This document shows positions 1-6,860 of a stretch of DNA of 43,791 nucleotides, piece after piece. The translations under genes were made by a program, and so were the position numbers. The number at the start of each line of letters is the position of its first letter. Within the stretch, counting starts at the first letter, position 1. The notes beneath the pieces are model-generated. The model had not been told where the DNA came from. It did no database searches and saw only the letters and a list, made by a program, of their open reading frames with translations. Source of the stretch: Lachnospiraceae bacterium (GTDB lineage Bacteria > Bacillota_A > Clostridia > Lachnospirales > Lachnospiraceae); the NCBI GenBank assembly GCA_900764695.1, contig CAAFOY010000099.1, positions 1-43,791 on the forward strand, read 5' to 3'.

Positions 1-10
1 AAATTAAAAA

Positions 11-70
11 CTCTCCCGGGATAAACATTTCAAAATGACTTCTTTATTTTTGAAATATTTATCCCGGGAG
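11..70 (-). terminator. Rho-independent terminator of rubrerythrin gene
   Basis: A long inverted repeat pairs 13-35 with 48-70, with one mismatch at 26/57. The GC-rich base reads CTCCCGGGAT. Read on the minus strand the hairpin is followed by TTTTTAATTT, so it ends the transcript leaving the rubrerythrin gene. Confidence 0.85.
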
Positions 71-94
71 ATCCTATTTCTATTTCTTTTTATT

Positions 95-631
95 TTAATA
101 ATTTTCAGCTTTTACCTGGAAATATGACTGTGGGTGTGCACATACAGGACAAACTTCAGGAGCCTGTTTTCCAATACATATATGTCCACAATTGCTACAC
201 TGCCAGATTGTATCACCATCTTTTGAAAATACTAAACCTTTTTCAACATTTTCCAACAATTTCCTGTATCTTTCTTCATGTTCTTTTTCAATTGCTGCAA
301 CGCCTTCAAATAAAGTTGCTATTTCGTCAAATCCTTCTTCTCTGGCTTCTTTTGCAAATGTTGCATACATATCGGTCCATTCGTAGTTTTCACCTGCTGC
401 TGCATCTGCTAAATTTTCTGCAGTAGTTCCAATTCCACCTTTTAATAATTTAAACCACATTTTTGCATGCTCTTTTTCATTTGCTGCAGTTTCTTCAAAA
501 ATATTGGCAATCTGAACATATCCTTCTTTTCTTGCTTTTGAAGCATAATAAGTATACTTATTTCTTGCCTCTGATTCTCCTGCAAATGCTGCTAATAAAT
601 TTTCTTCTGTCTTTGATCCTTTTAATTCCAT
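95..631 (-). CDS. rbr: Rubrerythrin
   Basis: Non-haem di-iron peroxidase of anaerobes that reduces hydrogen peroxide with electrons from rubredoxin or NADH-linked carriers in the cytoplasm. The 178 residues have the classical two-domain layout. Residues 8-130 form a ferritin-like four-helix domain with the paired EKEH iron ligands (about 52-55 and 114-117). A short C-terminal rubredoxin-like domain carries its iron ligands at Cys145, Cys148, Cys161 and Cys164. The start is set by a strong AGGAGGT upstream of the ATG at 631. It lies 26 bp behind the DUF2752 gene, so the two may share a transcript, and it is followed by a strong terminator. Length and motifs are normal for the family. Confidence 0.95.
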   Translation of the reverse strand: MELKGSKTEENLLAAFAGESEARNKYTYYASKARKEGYVQIANIFEETAANEKEHAKMWFKLLKGGIGTTAENLADAAAGENYEWTDMYATFAKEAREEGFDEIATLFEGVAAIEKEHEERYRKLLENVEKGLVFSKDGDTIWQCSNCGHICIGKQAPEVCPVCAHPQSYFQVKAENY

Positions 632-657
632 TATGTAACCTCCTGTAAATTTAAATA

Positions 658-1065
658 TTAAATCGGAAAACCTGCAGGTGTATAGTAAATCATTCTAATG
701 ATGTAATACACTATGGTTAGTCCGCAACATACAATCCAATAATAATCCATAAATTTATATTTCTTTTCAAGTATATATCTTTGCACAAACATCATTGCTA
801 TTCCAATATCCCAAATGACAGCTGCTGCATTATAATGCATTGCAGCTTTAAAATGCCCTGTAAGAAGTGAAATACTGCCTCTGGTAAGTCCACATCCCGG
901 ACATGATATTTTAAATAATATCTTACTTGGACATATATCATTAAATATCAAAGATGTGATAAAAATGTAAATTATCACGCAACTTATAAGCGAATAATAC
1001 TTTTTTATATCCTTAAAAATATTGTTAATTATTTTTTTTATTTCATTAGTCATATTTATCGCCAT
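658..1065 (-). CDS. DUF2752 membrane protein
   Basis: A 135-residue membrane protein of unknown function. The diagnostic stretch CPGCGLTRG (about residues 54-62) is the conserved core of the DUF2752 family and could bind a metal or be redox active. Hydrophobic segments lie near residues 24-44, 76-95 and 105-127. An ATG at 1065 gives the full length, and another at 1053 is possible, since neither has a strong ribosome binding site. It sits directly upstream of rubrerythrin on the same strand. The family assignment is fairly firm; the function is not known. Confidence 0.8.
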   Translation of the reverse strand: MAINMTNEIKKIINNIFKDIKKYYSLISCVIIYIFITSLIFNDICPSKILFKISCPGCGLTRGSISLLTGHFKAAMHYNAAAVIWDIGIAMMFVQRYILEKKYKFMDYYWIVCCGLTIVYYIIRMIYYTPAGFPI

Positions 1066-1090
1066 TACTTTGTATTTTTCTAAAACTTAA

Positions 1091-1134
1091 GTTAATTTCT
1101 TATTTTGTTTATACTATTAAAATAAGAAATTAAC
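1091..1134. repeat. Perfect 16-bp inverted repeat
   Basis: Arms 1091-1106 (GTTAATTTCTTATTTT) and 1119-1134 are perfectly complementary, with a 12-nt loop. There is no T-tract on either side, so it does not look like a terminator. On the minus strand it sits in the leader of the DUF2752 gene, about 25 bp before the start codon. It could be an operator or an mRNA-stability hairpin. Confidence 0.6.
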
Positions 1135-1187
1135 TCTCAACTCATTCTATATTTTCTATCTTTATTTTTCTTCTGATTACTAGTTTT

Positions 1188-1230
1188 ATTGTAACACAAT
1201 TTACCTAAAAAATGTCTTGTAAAATGTCTT
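1188..1230 (-). promoter_or_regulatory. Candidate promoter of DUF2752-rbr with direct repeats
   Basis: On the minus strand an extended -10 element TGTTACAAT lies at 1196-1188. The -35 position is occupied by two exact direct copies of AAGACATTTT (1221-1230 and 1209-1218, period 12 bp). There is no good TTGACA, which fits a regulated promoter. The rest of the 272-bp gap between spoVAC and this gene is featureless AT-rich sequence apart from the inverted repeat at 1091-1134. Confidence 0.4.
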
Positions 1231-1337
1231 TTTATTCTATAATATATCATTTTTATTTTATTATCAGTTAAAATCTAAACGCTTATTTTCTTTATTTCAA
1301 CTGTTCTCTATTTTTGACTCAATTACTTTTATTATTA

Positions 1338-1862
1338 TCACCATACTAAATTAATAATCCAATATATGATTCCTAATACCCAGCTGCTAAAAATTCCGTA
1401 TAGAATAACCGGTCCTGCTATAGTAAATATTTTACATCCAATACCAAAGACCTGACCCTCTGCACCGAATTCTGTTGCCGATGATGCTACACCATTTGCA
1501 AATCCAGTAATCGGCACTAACGCACCTGCTCCACCAAATTTTCCAATCTTAGGATAAATATTGAGACCTGTTAATATTACACTTTCCGCTATCAATACAA
1601 CCGTTGTCCAATTGACTGCCTGTTCTTTGTCCATTCCAAAGTATTTAAATAATTCAATCCAAACCTGCCCCATAAGACAAATTAATCCACCTGTAATAAA
1701 CGCTTTTAGCATATTTTTCCATAATGAAAATGAAGGTGTTATATTTTCAACATATTGATTATACTCTTCTTTTGTTATATTTTCATTCCCAACACATTTG
1801 TCACTGCTATTATTTTTAAACTCTTTCTCATCATTTATATTTACTGTTTTGTCTCCACTCAT
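1338..1862 (-). CDS. spoVAC: Stage V sporulation protein AC
   Basis: Inner spore membrane protein of the SpoVA channel, which moves dipicolinic acid into the forespore and releases it at germination. The 174 residues begin with a polar segment of about 45 residues. Several membrane helices follow, with the family hallmark GAGALVPITGFANGV near 117-131 and KIFTIAGPVILYG near 148-160. These fit SpoVAC, although SpoVAE is a close paralogue. GGAGAAGTAAA precedes the ATG at 1862. It is last in the spoVAA-AB-AC string, and the next gene downstream is DUF2752 rather than spoVAD. Confidence 0.9.
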   Translation of the reverse strand: MSGDKTVNINDEKEFKNNSSDKCVGNENITKEEYNQYVENITPSFSLWKNMLKAFITGGLICLMGQVWIELFKYFGMDKEQAVNWTTVVLIAESVILTGLNIYPKIGKFGGAGALVPITGFANGVASSATEFGAEGQVFGIGCKIFTIAGPVILYGIFSSWVLGIIYWIINLVW

Positions 1863-1943
1863 TTTACTTCTCCATCTAAAATTTATTTTAATTACATCGT
1901 TCTAATACTGTAATATATCAGACTAATTTACGTTCCATCAGCT

Positions 1944-2372
1944 TTAATTCATACTAAAAAAATAAATTAAAGCTCCAACTCCTTTTCCTAGAGCCACACT
2001 TAACACAATAAAGCTCAATCCTACTGCTAACTTCATTCTTCTTGCAAATATAGCTGTCGCATTTAACGCCTCGGCCAGAGAAATTGCCAAACATCCTACG
2101 AATATCCCATGACACAAACCTATTAATGCTAATAATTGATTTCCTAGTTTCATTCCCTCATAATTTAGTTCAAACACCCAGAATATATTAAATAGAATTG
2201 CACCAAAAGCAACTGCATTTTCATATTGTCTTACATATTTTGCAGTATGTGTCTTTTCAGCAAATCTTGTCATTACGCCTGTAGTCGTTATAAGTGCAAA
2301 AACTCCCGCTGCTATTATTCCACCACCTGCAAGTCCTATTATTGATAAAATTATTATTTGTACAATACTCAT
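1944..2372 (-). CDS. spoVAB: Stage V sporulation protein AB
   Basis: Small integral membrane protein of the SpoVA dipicolinate channel set. It has about four hydrophobic helices, with a glycine-rich first helix (LAGGGIIAAGVFALI), a conserved TRFAEKTHTAKYVRQYE loop and a FGAILFN segment typical of SpoVAB. I place the start at the ATG at 2372, because GGAG stands 6 nt upstream; the earlier in-frame ATG at 2384 lacks a ribosome binding site. It lies between spoVAA and spoVAC with short gaps, as in Bacillus. Confidence 0.88.
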   Translation of the reverse strand: MSIVQIIILSIIGLAGGGIIAAGVFALITTTGVMTRFAEKTHTAKYVRQYENAVAFGAILFNIFWVFELNYEGMKLGNQLLALIGLCHGIFVGCLAISLAEALNATAIFARRMKLAVGLSFIVLSVALGKGVGALIYFFSMN

Positions 2373-2408
2373 GAATTTCTCCATATTCTACATTTTATTT
2401 TCAGGACT

Positions 2409-3035
2409 TTATTTTAAATCCAGTTTTCCATCTTCTCTGTTATGCCCATCAACTAGTGCATCATTTATTTCATTTTCATATTTTCTCATTTCTGTTTCTA
2501 TTGGAGTTGGATCTTTAGTAATTTTCTTTGGTCCAAAATGATTGTAAAATACTGTTATTCCCACTGCCAAACCTATGGCATAAGTAAGTTCTAAAATTTT
2601 TGCTCCACCAACTGTATCTTCGCTAATCTGTCCACTTATCTGCAAAAACATTTTGTCTATAGACACGTCATTATTGAATGACATAATAGAAAATCCTGCT
2701 CCGAAAAATAATAAAATACATATAATACCTGTCTTTAATATTTCTAATGGTTTACATGAAGTATTTGATTTTTTAAATTCTACAATACAATCTGTTTCTC
2801 CTATATTTGATATATCAACATTCTGAAATTTTTCATCTATTATTTCTATTATTTTCATAATCGAAATAACATATCTGTTACCTAATTCAGGCTTATCTGC
2901 TAATATTTTTATTGGTTTTATATTATTAACTATATTCTTATTTTTAGATTCTATTTTTGCTATATCCCCTATTGTCACCTTCTCATGAGTTACTTCCACA
3001 CTTCTGTCCATTTTTATATAAACTGTATCACTCAT
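2409..3035 (-). CDS. spoVAA: Stage V sporulation protein AA
   Basis: First gene of the spoVA group. The 208-residue protein has a soluble N-terminal domain of about 95 residues that begins with the family-type segment VYIKMDRSVEVTHEKVTIGDIAKI. Two membrane spans follow (about 100-118 and 145-165), then a charged C-terminal tail. This matches the SpoVAA architecture of a cytosolic or intermembrane domain plus two helices. AAGG lies 11 nt upstream of the ATG. A forespore-type promoter candidate precedes it, which fits expression separate from sigF. Confidence 0.88.
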   Translation of the reverse strand: MSDTVYIKMDRSVEVTHEKVTIGDIAKIESKNKNIVNNIKPIKILADKPELGNRYVISIMKIIEIIDEKFQNVDISNIGETDCIVEFKKSNTSCKPLEILKTGIICILLFFGAGFSIMSFNNDVSIDKMFLQISGQISEDTVGGAKILELTYAIGLAVGITVFYNHFGPKKITKDPTPIETEMRKYENEINDALVDGHNREDGKLDLK

Positions 3036-3066
3036 TACATTTTCTGCCTTTCACTTGATTAACACT

Positions 3067-3097
3067 TATTATGTACATTTTTTGTGATTTTATTATT
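3067..3097 (-). promoter_or_regulatory. Candidate forespore (SigG/SigF-type) promoter of spoVA
   Basis: Minus strand: -10-like CATAATA at 3073-3067 and an AATAAT -35-like element at 3097-3092, separated by 18 bp and about 30 bp before spoVAA. The -10 matches the SigG-type consensus CATAnTA well; the -35 is weak. This is inference from motif and context. Confidence 0.35.
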
Positions 3098-3140
3098 TTT
3101 TAATAATTAATGCTAAAAAATTATGGTCTAAAAATAGGGG

Positions 3141-3210
3141 TAATCGAAAATTTTTTAAGTACACCTCTAACTTAACCTCAACTAGATTAGTTTCTCAAAA
3201 GCTTCGATTA
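3141..3210. repeat. Inverted repeat closing a 54-nt interval upstream of spoVAA
   Basis: TAATCGAA (3141-3148) pairs with TTCGATTA (3203-3210), extended by four A/T pairs after a 2-nt internal loop. It lies between the terminator behind sigF and the spoVAA promoter candidate. I find no open reading frame of note inside. It may be a structured RNA or the scar of an insertion. Confidence 0.35.
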
Positions 3211-3242
3211 TACAATTTCTTTCCAGCCTATGGCTTCATTAG

Positions 3243-3300
3243 TAAAAAAAGCAGATGGATTCTTATTCCTTTTTATTCTTAAGGAATATCATTCATCTGC
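3243..3300 (-). terminator. Rho-independent terminator behind sigF
   Basis: Minus-strand hairpin with GCAGATG (3300-3294) pairing with CATCTGC (3257-3251), an inner ATTCCTT/AAGGAAT helix, and then TTTTTTTACT. It separates sigF transcription from the spoVA genes, which are commonly cotranscribed with the spoIIA operon in Bacillus. Confidence 0.85.
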
Positions 3301-3333
3301 CTTTCATCATTTTACAACATTATACTTTTTTCA

Positions 3334-3510
3334 TTAATCTGTAATATTATAATCTTTCATTAATTTCTTCTGATATTCAATATCTTTAGTAGCCCTATCT
3401 AAATCTTCATACCTTTTACTATCTAATAAAATTTTAGTTAGCTTGGTAAATGCTTCTAGCTTTGCCTCTCCAGCCTTGCTTTCGTTAAAATTCTTTTCTC
3501 CAGCCTCGAT
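3334..3510 (-). pseudogene. Orphan protein tail overlapping the 3' end of sigF
   Basis: A frame different from sigF stays open across the sigF stop and ends with TAA at 3336-3334. Its last 43 codons read like genuine protein (for example LLDSKRYEDLDRATKDIEYQ, ending KKLMKDYNITD), with charged heptad-like spacing. There is no ATG, GTG or TTG with a ribosome binding site in frame. From memory the tail resembles the C-terminus of Lachnospiraceae PD-(D/E)XK (Rpn-type) nuclease/transposase-family proteins. I read it as the surviving end of such a gene whose 5' part was lost next to sigF. The family link is inference. Confidence 0.5.
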
Positions 3511-4172
3511 ACCTGAACTTGTGATATTCCCAGTTGCTCTCCTACATCTTTTTGTGACATATTTGAAAAATATCGCATTTTTATTAATCGGCGCTCGTTG
3601 TCTGTCATTTCATTTAATATTTGTGAAATCATTACTTTATTTATTGCTTCCTCTTCGCAGCCTTCCTCATTTTTTAATTTATCCATTAAATATATTTCAT
3701 TTCCATCATTTTGGTATATTGTCTGATGCAGTGATTCAACTTCCATTGACGAATCTATTGCCATCGATATTTCTTCCTCACTTACTTCCAACTTACTAGC
3801 AAGTTCACTTATAGTTGCATCCCTTCCAAGCTCATTTTTAATTCTTTCATTTTCCTGATATGCTTTATACGCCAGTTCTTTTAACGCCCTGCTTACTTTT
3901 ATAAGTCCGTCATCTCTTAAGAACCTTTTTATTTCACCGGCTATCATAGGTACTGCATATGTAGAAAACTTAACATCGTATTGCATATCAAAGTTATCTA
4001 CTGATTTAATTAACCCGATGCATCCTATCTGAAATAAATCCTCTGCCTCATATCCTCTATTTGTAAATCTTTTTACAATGCTCCATATAAGTCCTGTATT
4101 TTCAAGAATTAATTTATCCCTAGCCATCTTATCACCTGCATGAGCCTGTTTAATCAGCGTTATTGCATCCAT
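3456..4172 (-). CDS. sigF: RNA polymerase sporulation sigma factor SigF
   Basis: First forespore-specific sigma factor, held inactive by SpoIIAB until asymmetric division. The protein contains sigma region 2 (YEAEDLFQIGCIGLIKSVDNF, then FSTYAVPMIAGEIKRFLRDDG), region 3 (RDATISELASKLEVSEEEI) and region 4 (SQKDVGEQLGISQVQVSRLE). An ATG at 4190 gives six more residues, but AGAAGGGAAATA precedes the ATG at 4172, which also starts the expected sequence MDAITLIKQA, so I choose 4172. It overlaps spoIIAB by 23 nt. The final residues after RLEKRIL (TKARLERQS) diverge from usual SigF and coincide with the orphan tail in another frame. Confidence 0.93.
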   Translation of the reverse strand: MDAITLIKQAHAGDKMARDKLILENTGLIWSIVKRFTNRGYEAEDLFQIGCIGLIKSVDNFDMQYDVKFSTYAVPMIAGEIKRFLRDDGLIKVSRALKELAYKAYQENERIKNELGRDATISELASKLEVSEEEISMAIDSSMEVESLHQTIYQNDGNEIYLMDKLKNEEGCEEEAINKVMISQILNEMTDNERRLIKMRYFSNMSQKDVGEQLGISQVQVSRLEKRILTKARLERQS

Positions 4173-4659
4173 TATTTCCCTTCTTTTCAATTCTTTTTAG
4201 TTCTTTTGTCATTGTCACGCTTGTTCCTATGTACGGCTTAGACCACACGTCTACCGTATCCATAAATAATTGCATAAATGCAAATCCCATTCCGGCACGG
4301 TCATTCTCCGGTTTAGATGTATACATAGGCTCCATTGCTTTTTCTATATCATCTATTCCTGTTCCATCATCTCTTACAATGATTGTTATTAACGATATAT
4401 GTAAAATTTCATCTTCTTTTTCAATTATTGTTTCTCTTAAATGGCATTTAATTTCTACGATTCCTTTTTTATCTCTATATCCATGTATTATTGAATTCGT
4501 AACTGCCTCAGAAACAGCTGTTTTTATATCATTTATCTCCTCTAAAGTAGGGTCAATTTTTGTTAAAAAGGATGCTACACCCATTCTTGCTAAAGACTCA
4601 TTCTCAGACACGCTATCCATTTCTAACTTCATATTATTTTCAAATATTTTCTTTACCAT
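4150..4659 (-). CDS. spoIIAB: Anti-sigma F factor / serine kinase SpoIIAB
   Basis: GHKL-fold protein kinase that binds and inhibits SigF and phosphorylates SpoIIAA. The ATP-binding boxes are visible: the N-box in TAVSEAVTNSIIHGYRD (about 47-63), the G1 box VRDDGTGI (about 94-101), and the G2 region ENDRAGMGFAFMQLF (about 118-132). Length 169, slightly longer than the Bacillus protein because of about nine extra N-terminal residues. The start at 4659 is chosen for its AGGAGGAGACAA. It lies 10 bp after spoIIAA and overlaps sigF, the standard translational coupling of this operon. Confidence 0.95.
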   Translation of the reverse strand: MVKKIFENNMKLEMDSVSENESLARMGVASFLTKIDPTLEEINDIKTAVSEAVTNSIIHGYRDKKGIVEIKCHLRETIIEKEDEILHISLITIIVRDDGTGIDDIEKAMEPMYTSKPENDRAGMGFAFMQLFMDTVDVWSKPYIGTSVTMTKELKRIEKKGNNGCNNAD

Positions 4660-4669
4660 TTGTCTCCTC

Positions 4670-5002
4670 CTAAATATTTACAGTCAGACTTGAAGCTTCT
4701 GATTTTTTGCAAATTTTATATAGTCCTGAAATAGAAAAAATTCTATCTATTGTATCATTTATATTTAACACGGTAATTTCCCCACATGCCTTCTTTACAA
4801 GTTTGTATCTGCCTAAAATGACCCCTATTCCTGAACTATCCATAAACGTGGTTCTTTTAAAATTAAATATTACATTTTTTAACTGATTAGCTAATATATA
4901 CCAATCGCACTGTTCCATTATCATTCTTGAATTGTGATGGTCTAATTCCTCCGGCAAAAATACAATTAAATTTTCACCTCTTATTTCATATAAAACTTCC
5001 AT
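4670..5002 (-). CDS. spoIIAA: Anti-sigma F factor antagonist SpoIIAA
   Basis: STAS-domain protein that, when dephosphorylated by SpoIIE, releases SigF from SpoIIAB. The 110 residues show the STAS core, with the phospho-acceptor region TFMDSSGIGVILGRYK at about 52-67; the serine of DSSG is the expected phosphorylation site. TGGAGG precedes the ATG at 5002. It is first in the spoIIA operon. Only about 30 bp lie between its start and the upstream terminator, so its promoter must overlap that hairpin; I could not identify a convincing SigH-type site. Confidence 0.94.
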   Translation of the reverse strand: MEVLYEIRGENLIVFLPEELDHHNSRMIMEQCDWYILANQLKNVIFNFKRTTFMDSSGIGVILGRYKLVKKACGEITVLNINDTIDRIFSISGLYKICKKSEASSLTVNI

Positions 5003-5034
5003 AAAACCTCCATTTGAAAATTATTTTTATACAA

Positions 5035-5079
5035 CAAAAGAAAAAGCCATTGCATTTATCGCAATAGCTTTTTCTTTTG
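5035..5079 (-). terminator. Terminator of the zinc-ribbon/TPR gene
   Basis: Near-perfect hairpin CAAAAGAAAAAGC (5035-5047) against GCTTTTTCTTTTG (5067-5079), with inner ATTGC/GCAAT pairing. A/T tracts flank it on both strands, so it could work in both directions. It isolates the spoIIA operon from the gene ending at 5110. Confidence 0.8.
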
Positions 5080-5109
5080 TATCTTATATTCTTATATTTA
5101 ATTGTACTC

Positions 5110-6561
5110 TTATTCTTCAGAAGTTGTAGTTTCATCACTTGATGTTGTAGTATCATCAACTCCTGCCTGAGTCTTTGCTGTTGTGTAATTCTTAGAGTTA
5201 GGGAATTTGTCCACTATCTCCTTGAAATATTTTTTAGCATTCTTTTCATCACCGTTATTTTTATATGACCATGCTAAATAGTAATAAGCATCATCATTAT
5301 TAGAATCTGCTTCTATTGCCTTAAGGAAATTAGTAATGGCGGCAGAATAATCTTTTTTATTTAATGCTTCCATTCCGGCATCATAACTTGTTTCTGCTAC
5401 TCTTGATGCAATCTTACTGTTCAAAGTATTATATACTTCAGTAAATGCTGATGAGTTCATTTCCAAAGATGTATCAACCTTTAAAATACTTTTAGCACTG
5501 GCATCATAATCGCTCTTTAAGTAACTTGCAACCGCTGATAATAACTGAGTATAATTCTTACTTAAAGTATTGTCTGTATCTGTATATTCACCAAGCCTTG
5601 CTGCCAAATCTTCCTTTTCAGCTGTTAAAGTATCTACACTCTTTTGTAACTCTGAAATAGAAGAATCCTTAATCGCAATTTTTTGATTGTAATCAACTTT
5701 TACCTGTGATATCTGATCACTAACAGTTGATACTCTTGCCGGTGTTACAATGAAAAATACCAAAGCTGCACCTAACAAAACACCCATAACTATATGAATT
5801 ATACTCTGAGCACTTGAAGTTGCTTCTTTAAAATTATTCTTTGGAATTATAACATCATCACCACTTAAATATGGTCTGTCTATCATAGTTCCACGAAGAT
5901 CCATTCTACGTTTTCTTCTACGTTCAGGATTATTTTTCTTTTCATCTTCTAAATAATTTGTAATTTCTCTTAAGTATCTTACACAAAGTGGATTACACTT
6001 ATCAATCTTTAAAGCTTTCTTTGTTGCTTTTCTGGCTCTTTCGTACTCACCATGTTTCATGTAAAGTACGGCTAACAACTGATATCCTTTTATAAGGTTT
6101 GGATTCTGATTCAAAACCTTCTTCAGCTGAATAATAGCCATATCATCTGTTCCATCTTTTGCATATTCTAATGCAATATTAAATTTCTTAATTGTATGGT
6201 TTAATTCATCAATTTTGCCCTTATCGGCCTGAATTGCCGCCATATATTTATCTGCTGCATTGTTGTCCGGCTGAAGGTTCATGCTCATTACCCATTCCGA
6301 AAAAGCCTGAACTGTTTCACCCATTTCAAAATAAACAAGGCCTAAAAGGTTTCTTGCATCAGTATTTCTTTTGTTTAATTTTACACTTCTTCTTAAGGCA
6401 TCTGCTGCACCTGACAAATCTCTGTTAAGTGCCTTTGTAAGCCCCATGTTGTAATAAGTGTTTGACAACTTCACAATCTTTTTATATATGCTGACATCCA
6501 TACCACAATGACTGCAATAATCACTATTTGTAAGGACATTACCACAGTTAAAGCATATCAT
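5110..6561 (-). CDS. Zinc-ribbon TPR membrane protein
   Basis: Protein of unknown function, 483 residues. It starts with a zinc ribbon (Cys3, Cys6, Cys16, Cys19) followed by TPR-type helices at about 33-100 and 125-200. A basic cluster (RRRKRR, about 214-219) and one membrane helix at about 253-273 predict the N-terminal half inside and the rest outside. Beyond the membrane come a coiled coil (about 278-325), a further TPR region (about 390-460) and a Thr/Ser/Glu-rich tail. GGAGAAATAAT precedes the ATG at 6561. It is third in a row after valS and a 49-residue gene, and ends at a strong terminator. It may be a scaffold linking cytosolic and surface partners; that is inference. Confidence 0.85.
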   Translation of the reverse strand: MICFNCGNVLTNSDYCSHCGMDVSIYKKIVKLSNTYYNMGLTKALNRDLSGAADALRRSVKLNKRNTDARNLLGLVYFEMGETVQAFSEWVMSMNLQPDNNAADKYMAAIQADKGKIDELNHTIKKFNIALEYAKDGTDDMAIIQLKKVLNQNPNLIKGYQLLAVLYMKHGEYERARKATKKALKIDKCNPLCVRYLREITNYLEDEKKNNPERRRKRRMDLRGTMIDRPYLSGDDVIIPKNNFKEATSSAQSIIHIVMGVLLGAALVFFIVTPARVSTVSDQISQVKVDYNQKIAIKDSSISELQKSVDTLTAEKEDLAARLGEYTDTDNTLSKNYTQLLSAVASYLKSDYDASAKSILKVDTSLEMNSSAFTEVYNTLNSKIASRVAETSYDAGMEALNKKDYSAAITNFLKAIEADSNNDDAYYYLAWSYKNNGDEKNAKKYFKEIVDKFPNSKNYTTAKTQAGVDDTTTSSDETTTSEE

Positions 6562-6591
6562 ATTATTTCTCCATCTATGTTGCCCTCAGTC

Positions 6592-6618
6592 TAAGCCATA
6601 CACATATGTTATATGGCT
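6592..6618 (-). repeat. Intercistronic hairpin
   Basis: AGCCATA (6594-6600) pairs with TATGGCT (6612-6618) around an 11-nt loop in the 65-bp gap between the 49-residue gene and the TPR gene. It has no T-tract, so it is more likely an mRNA processing or stability element than a terminator. Confidence 0.4.
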
Positions 6619-6626
6619 AAAACGAC

Positions 6627-6776
6627 TTACTGGTTGTTAGTTCCTTTTAATCCATTTACCATTTCAATCATAATATCAGTTATATCTGACACATCGTTAT
6701 TGTATATGGCATCTTCAGCTTCTTCAATTTCAAGACTTGGATGAAATTTCTTAATTTCTTCATCAAAATTAATCAT
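6627..6776 (-). CDS. Small acidic protein, 49 residues
   Basis: An open frame with the excellent ribosome binding site AAAGGAGGAATCAG upstream of the ATG at 6776, ending TAA at 6627. The product starts MINFDEEIKKFHPSLEIEEA and ends VNGLKGTNNQ. It is strongly acidic and probably helical, with no membrane segment or metal motif. It lies between valS and the zinc-ribbon/TPR gene on the same strand, and a hairpin sits on each side. Codon use and the Shine-Dalgarno site argue that it is translated. I do not recognise a family. Confidence 0.75.
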   Translation of the reverse strand: MINFDEEIKKFHPSLEIEEAEDAIYNNDVSDITDIMIEMVNGLKGTNNQ

Positions 6777-6801
6777 TCTGATTCCTCCTTTTTAACCTGA
6801 T

Positions 6802-6843
6802 ACAGTTTATTGGTGAATATAAATTTATACCACCATAAACTGT
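6802..6843 (-). repeat. Intercistronic hairpin after valS
   Basis: ACAGTTTAT plus GGTG (6802-6815, one bulged T) pairs with CACC plus ATAAACTGT (6831-6843). No T-tract follows on the minus strand; the next motif is the ribosome binding site of the 49-residue gene. It could be an attenuation or processing hairpin that sets how much valS transcript continues downstream. Confidence 0.45.
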
Positions 6844-6860
6844 AATCAAACCTGCCACAA

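Noticed and set aside
124..426. Plus-strand open frames across rubrerythrin (and many similar long frames opposite real genes through the window)
   Set aside because: They lie wholly opposite well-recognised genes, have no ribosome binding sites and encode low-complexity Leu/Phe/Ser-rich products.
3456..4190. Frameshift in sigF explaining the open frame beyond its stop
   Set aside because: SigF region 4 is complete and the protein stops shortly after its normal end, so the other frame is more likely a separate gene remnant.
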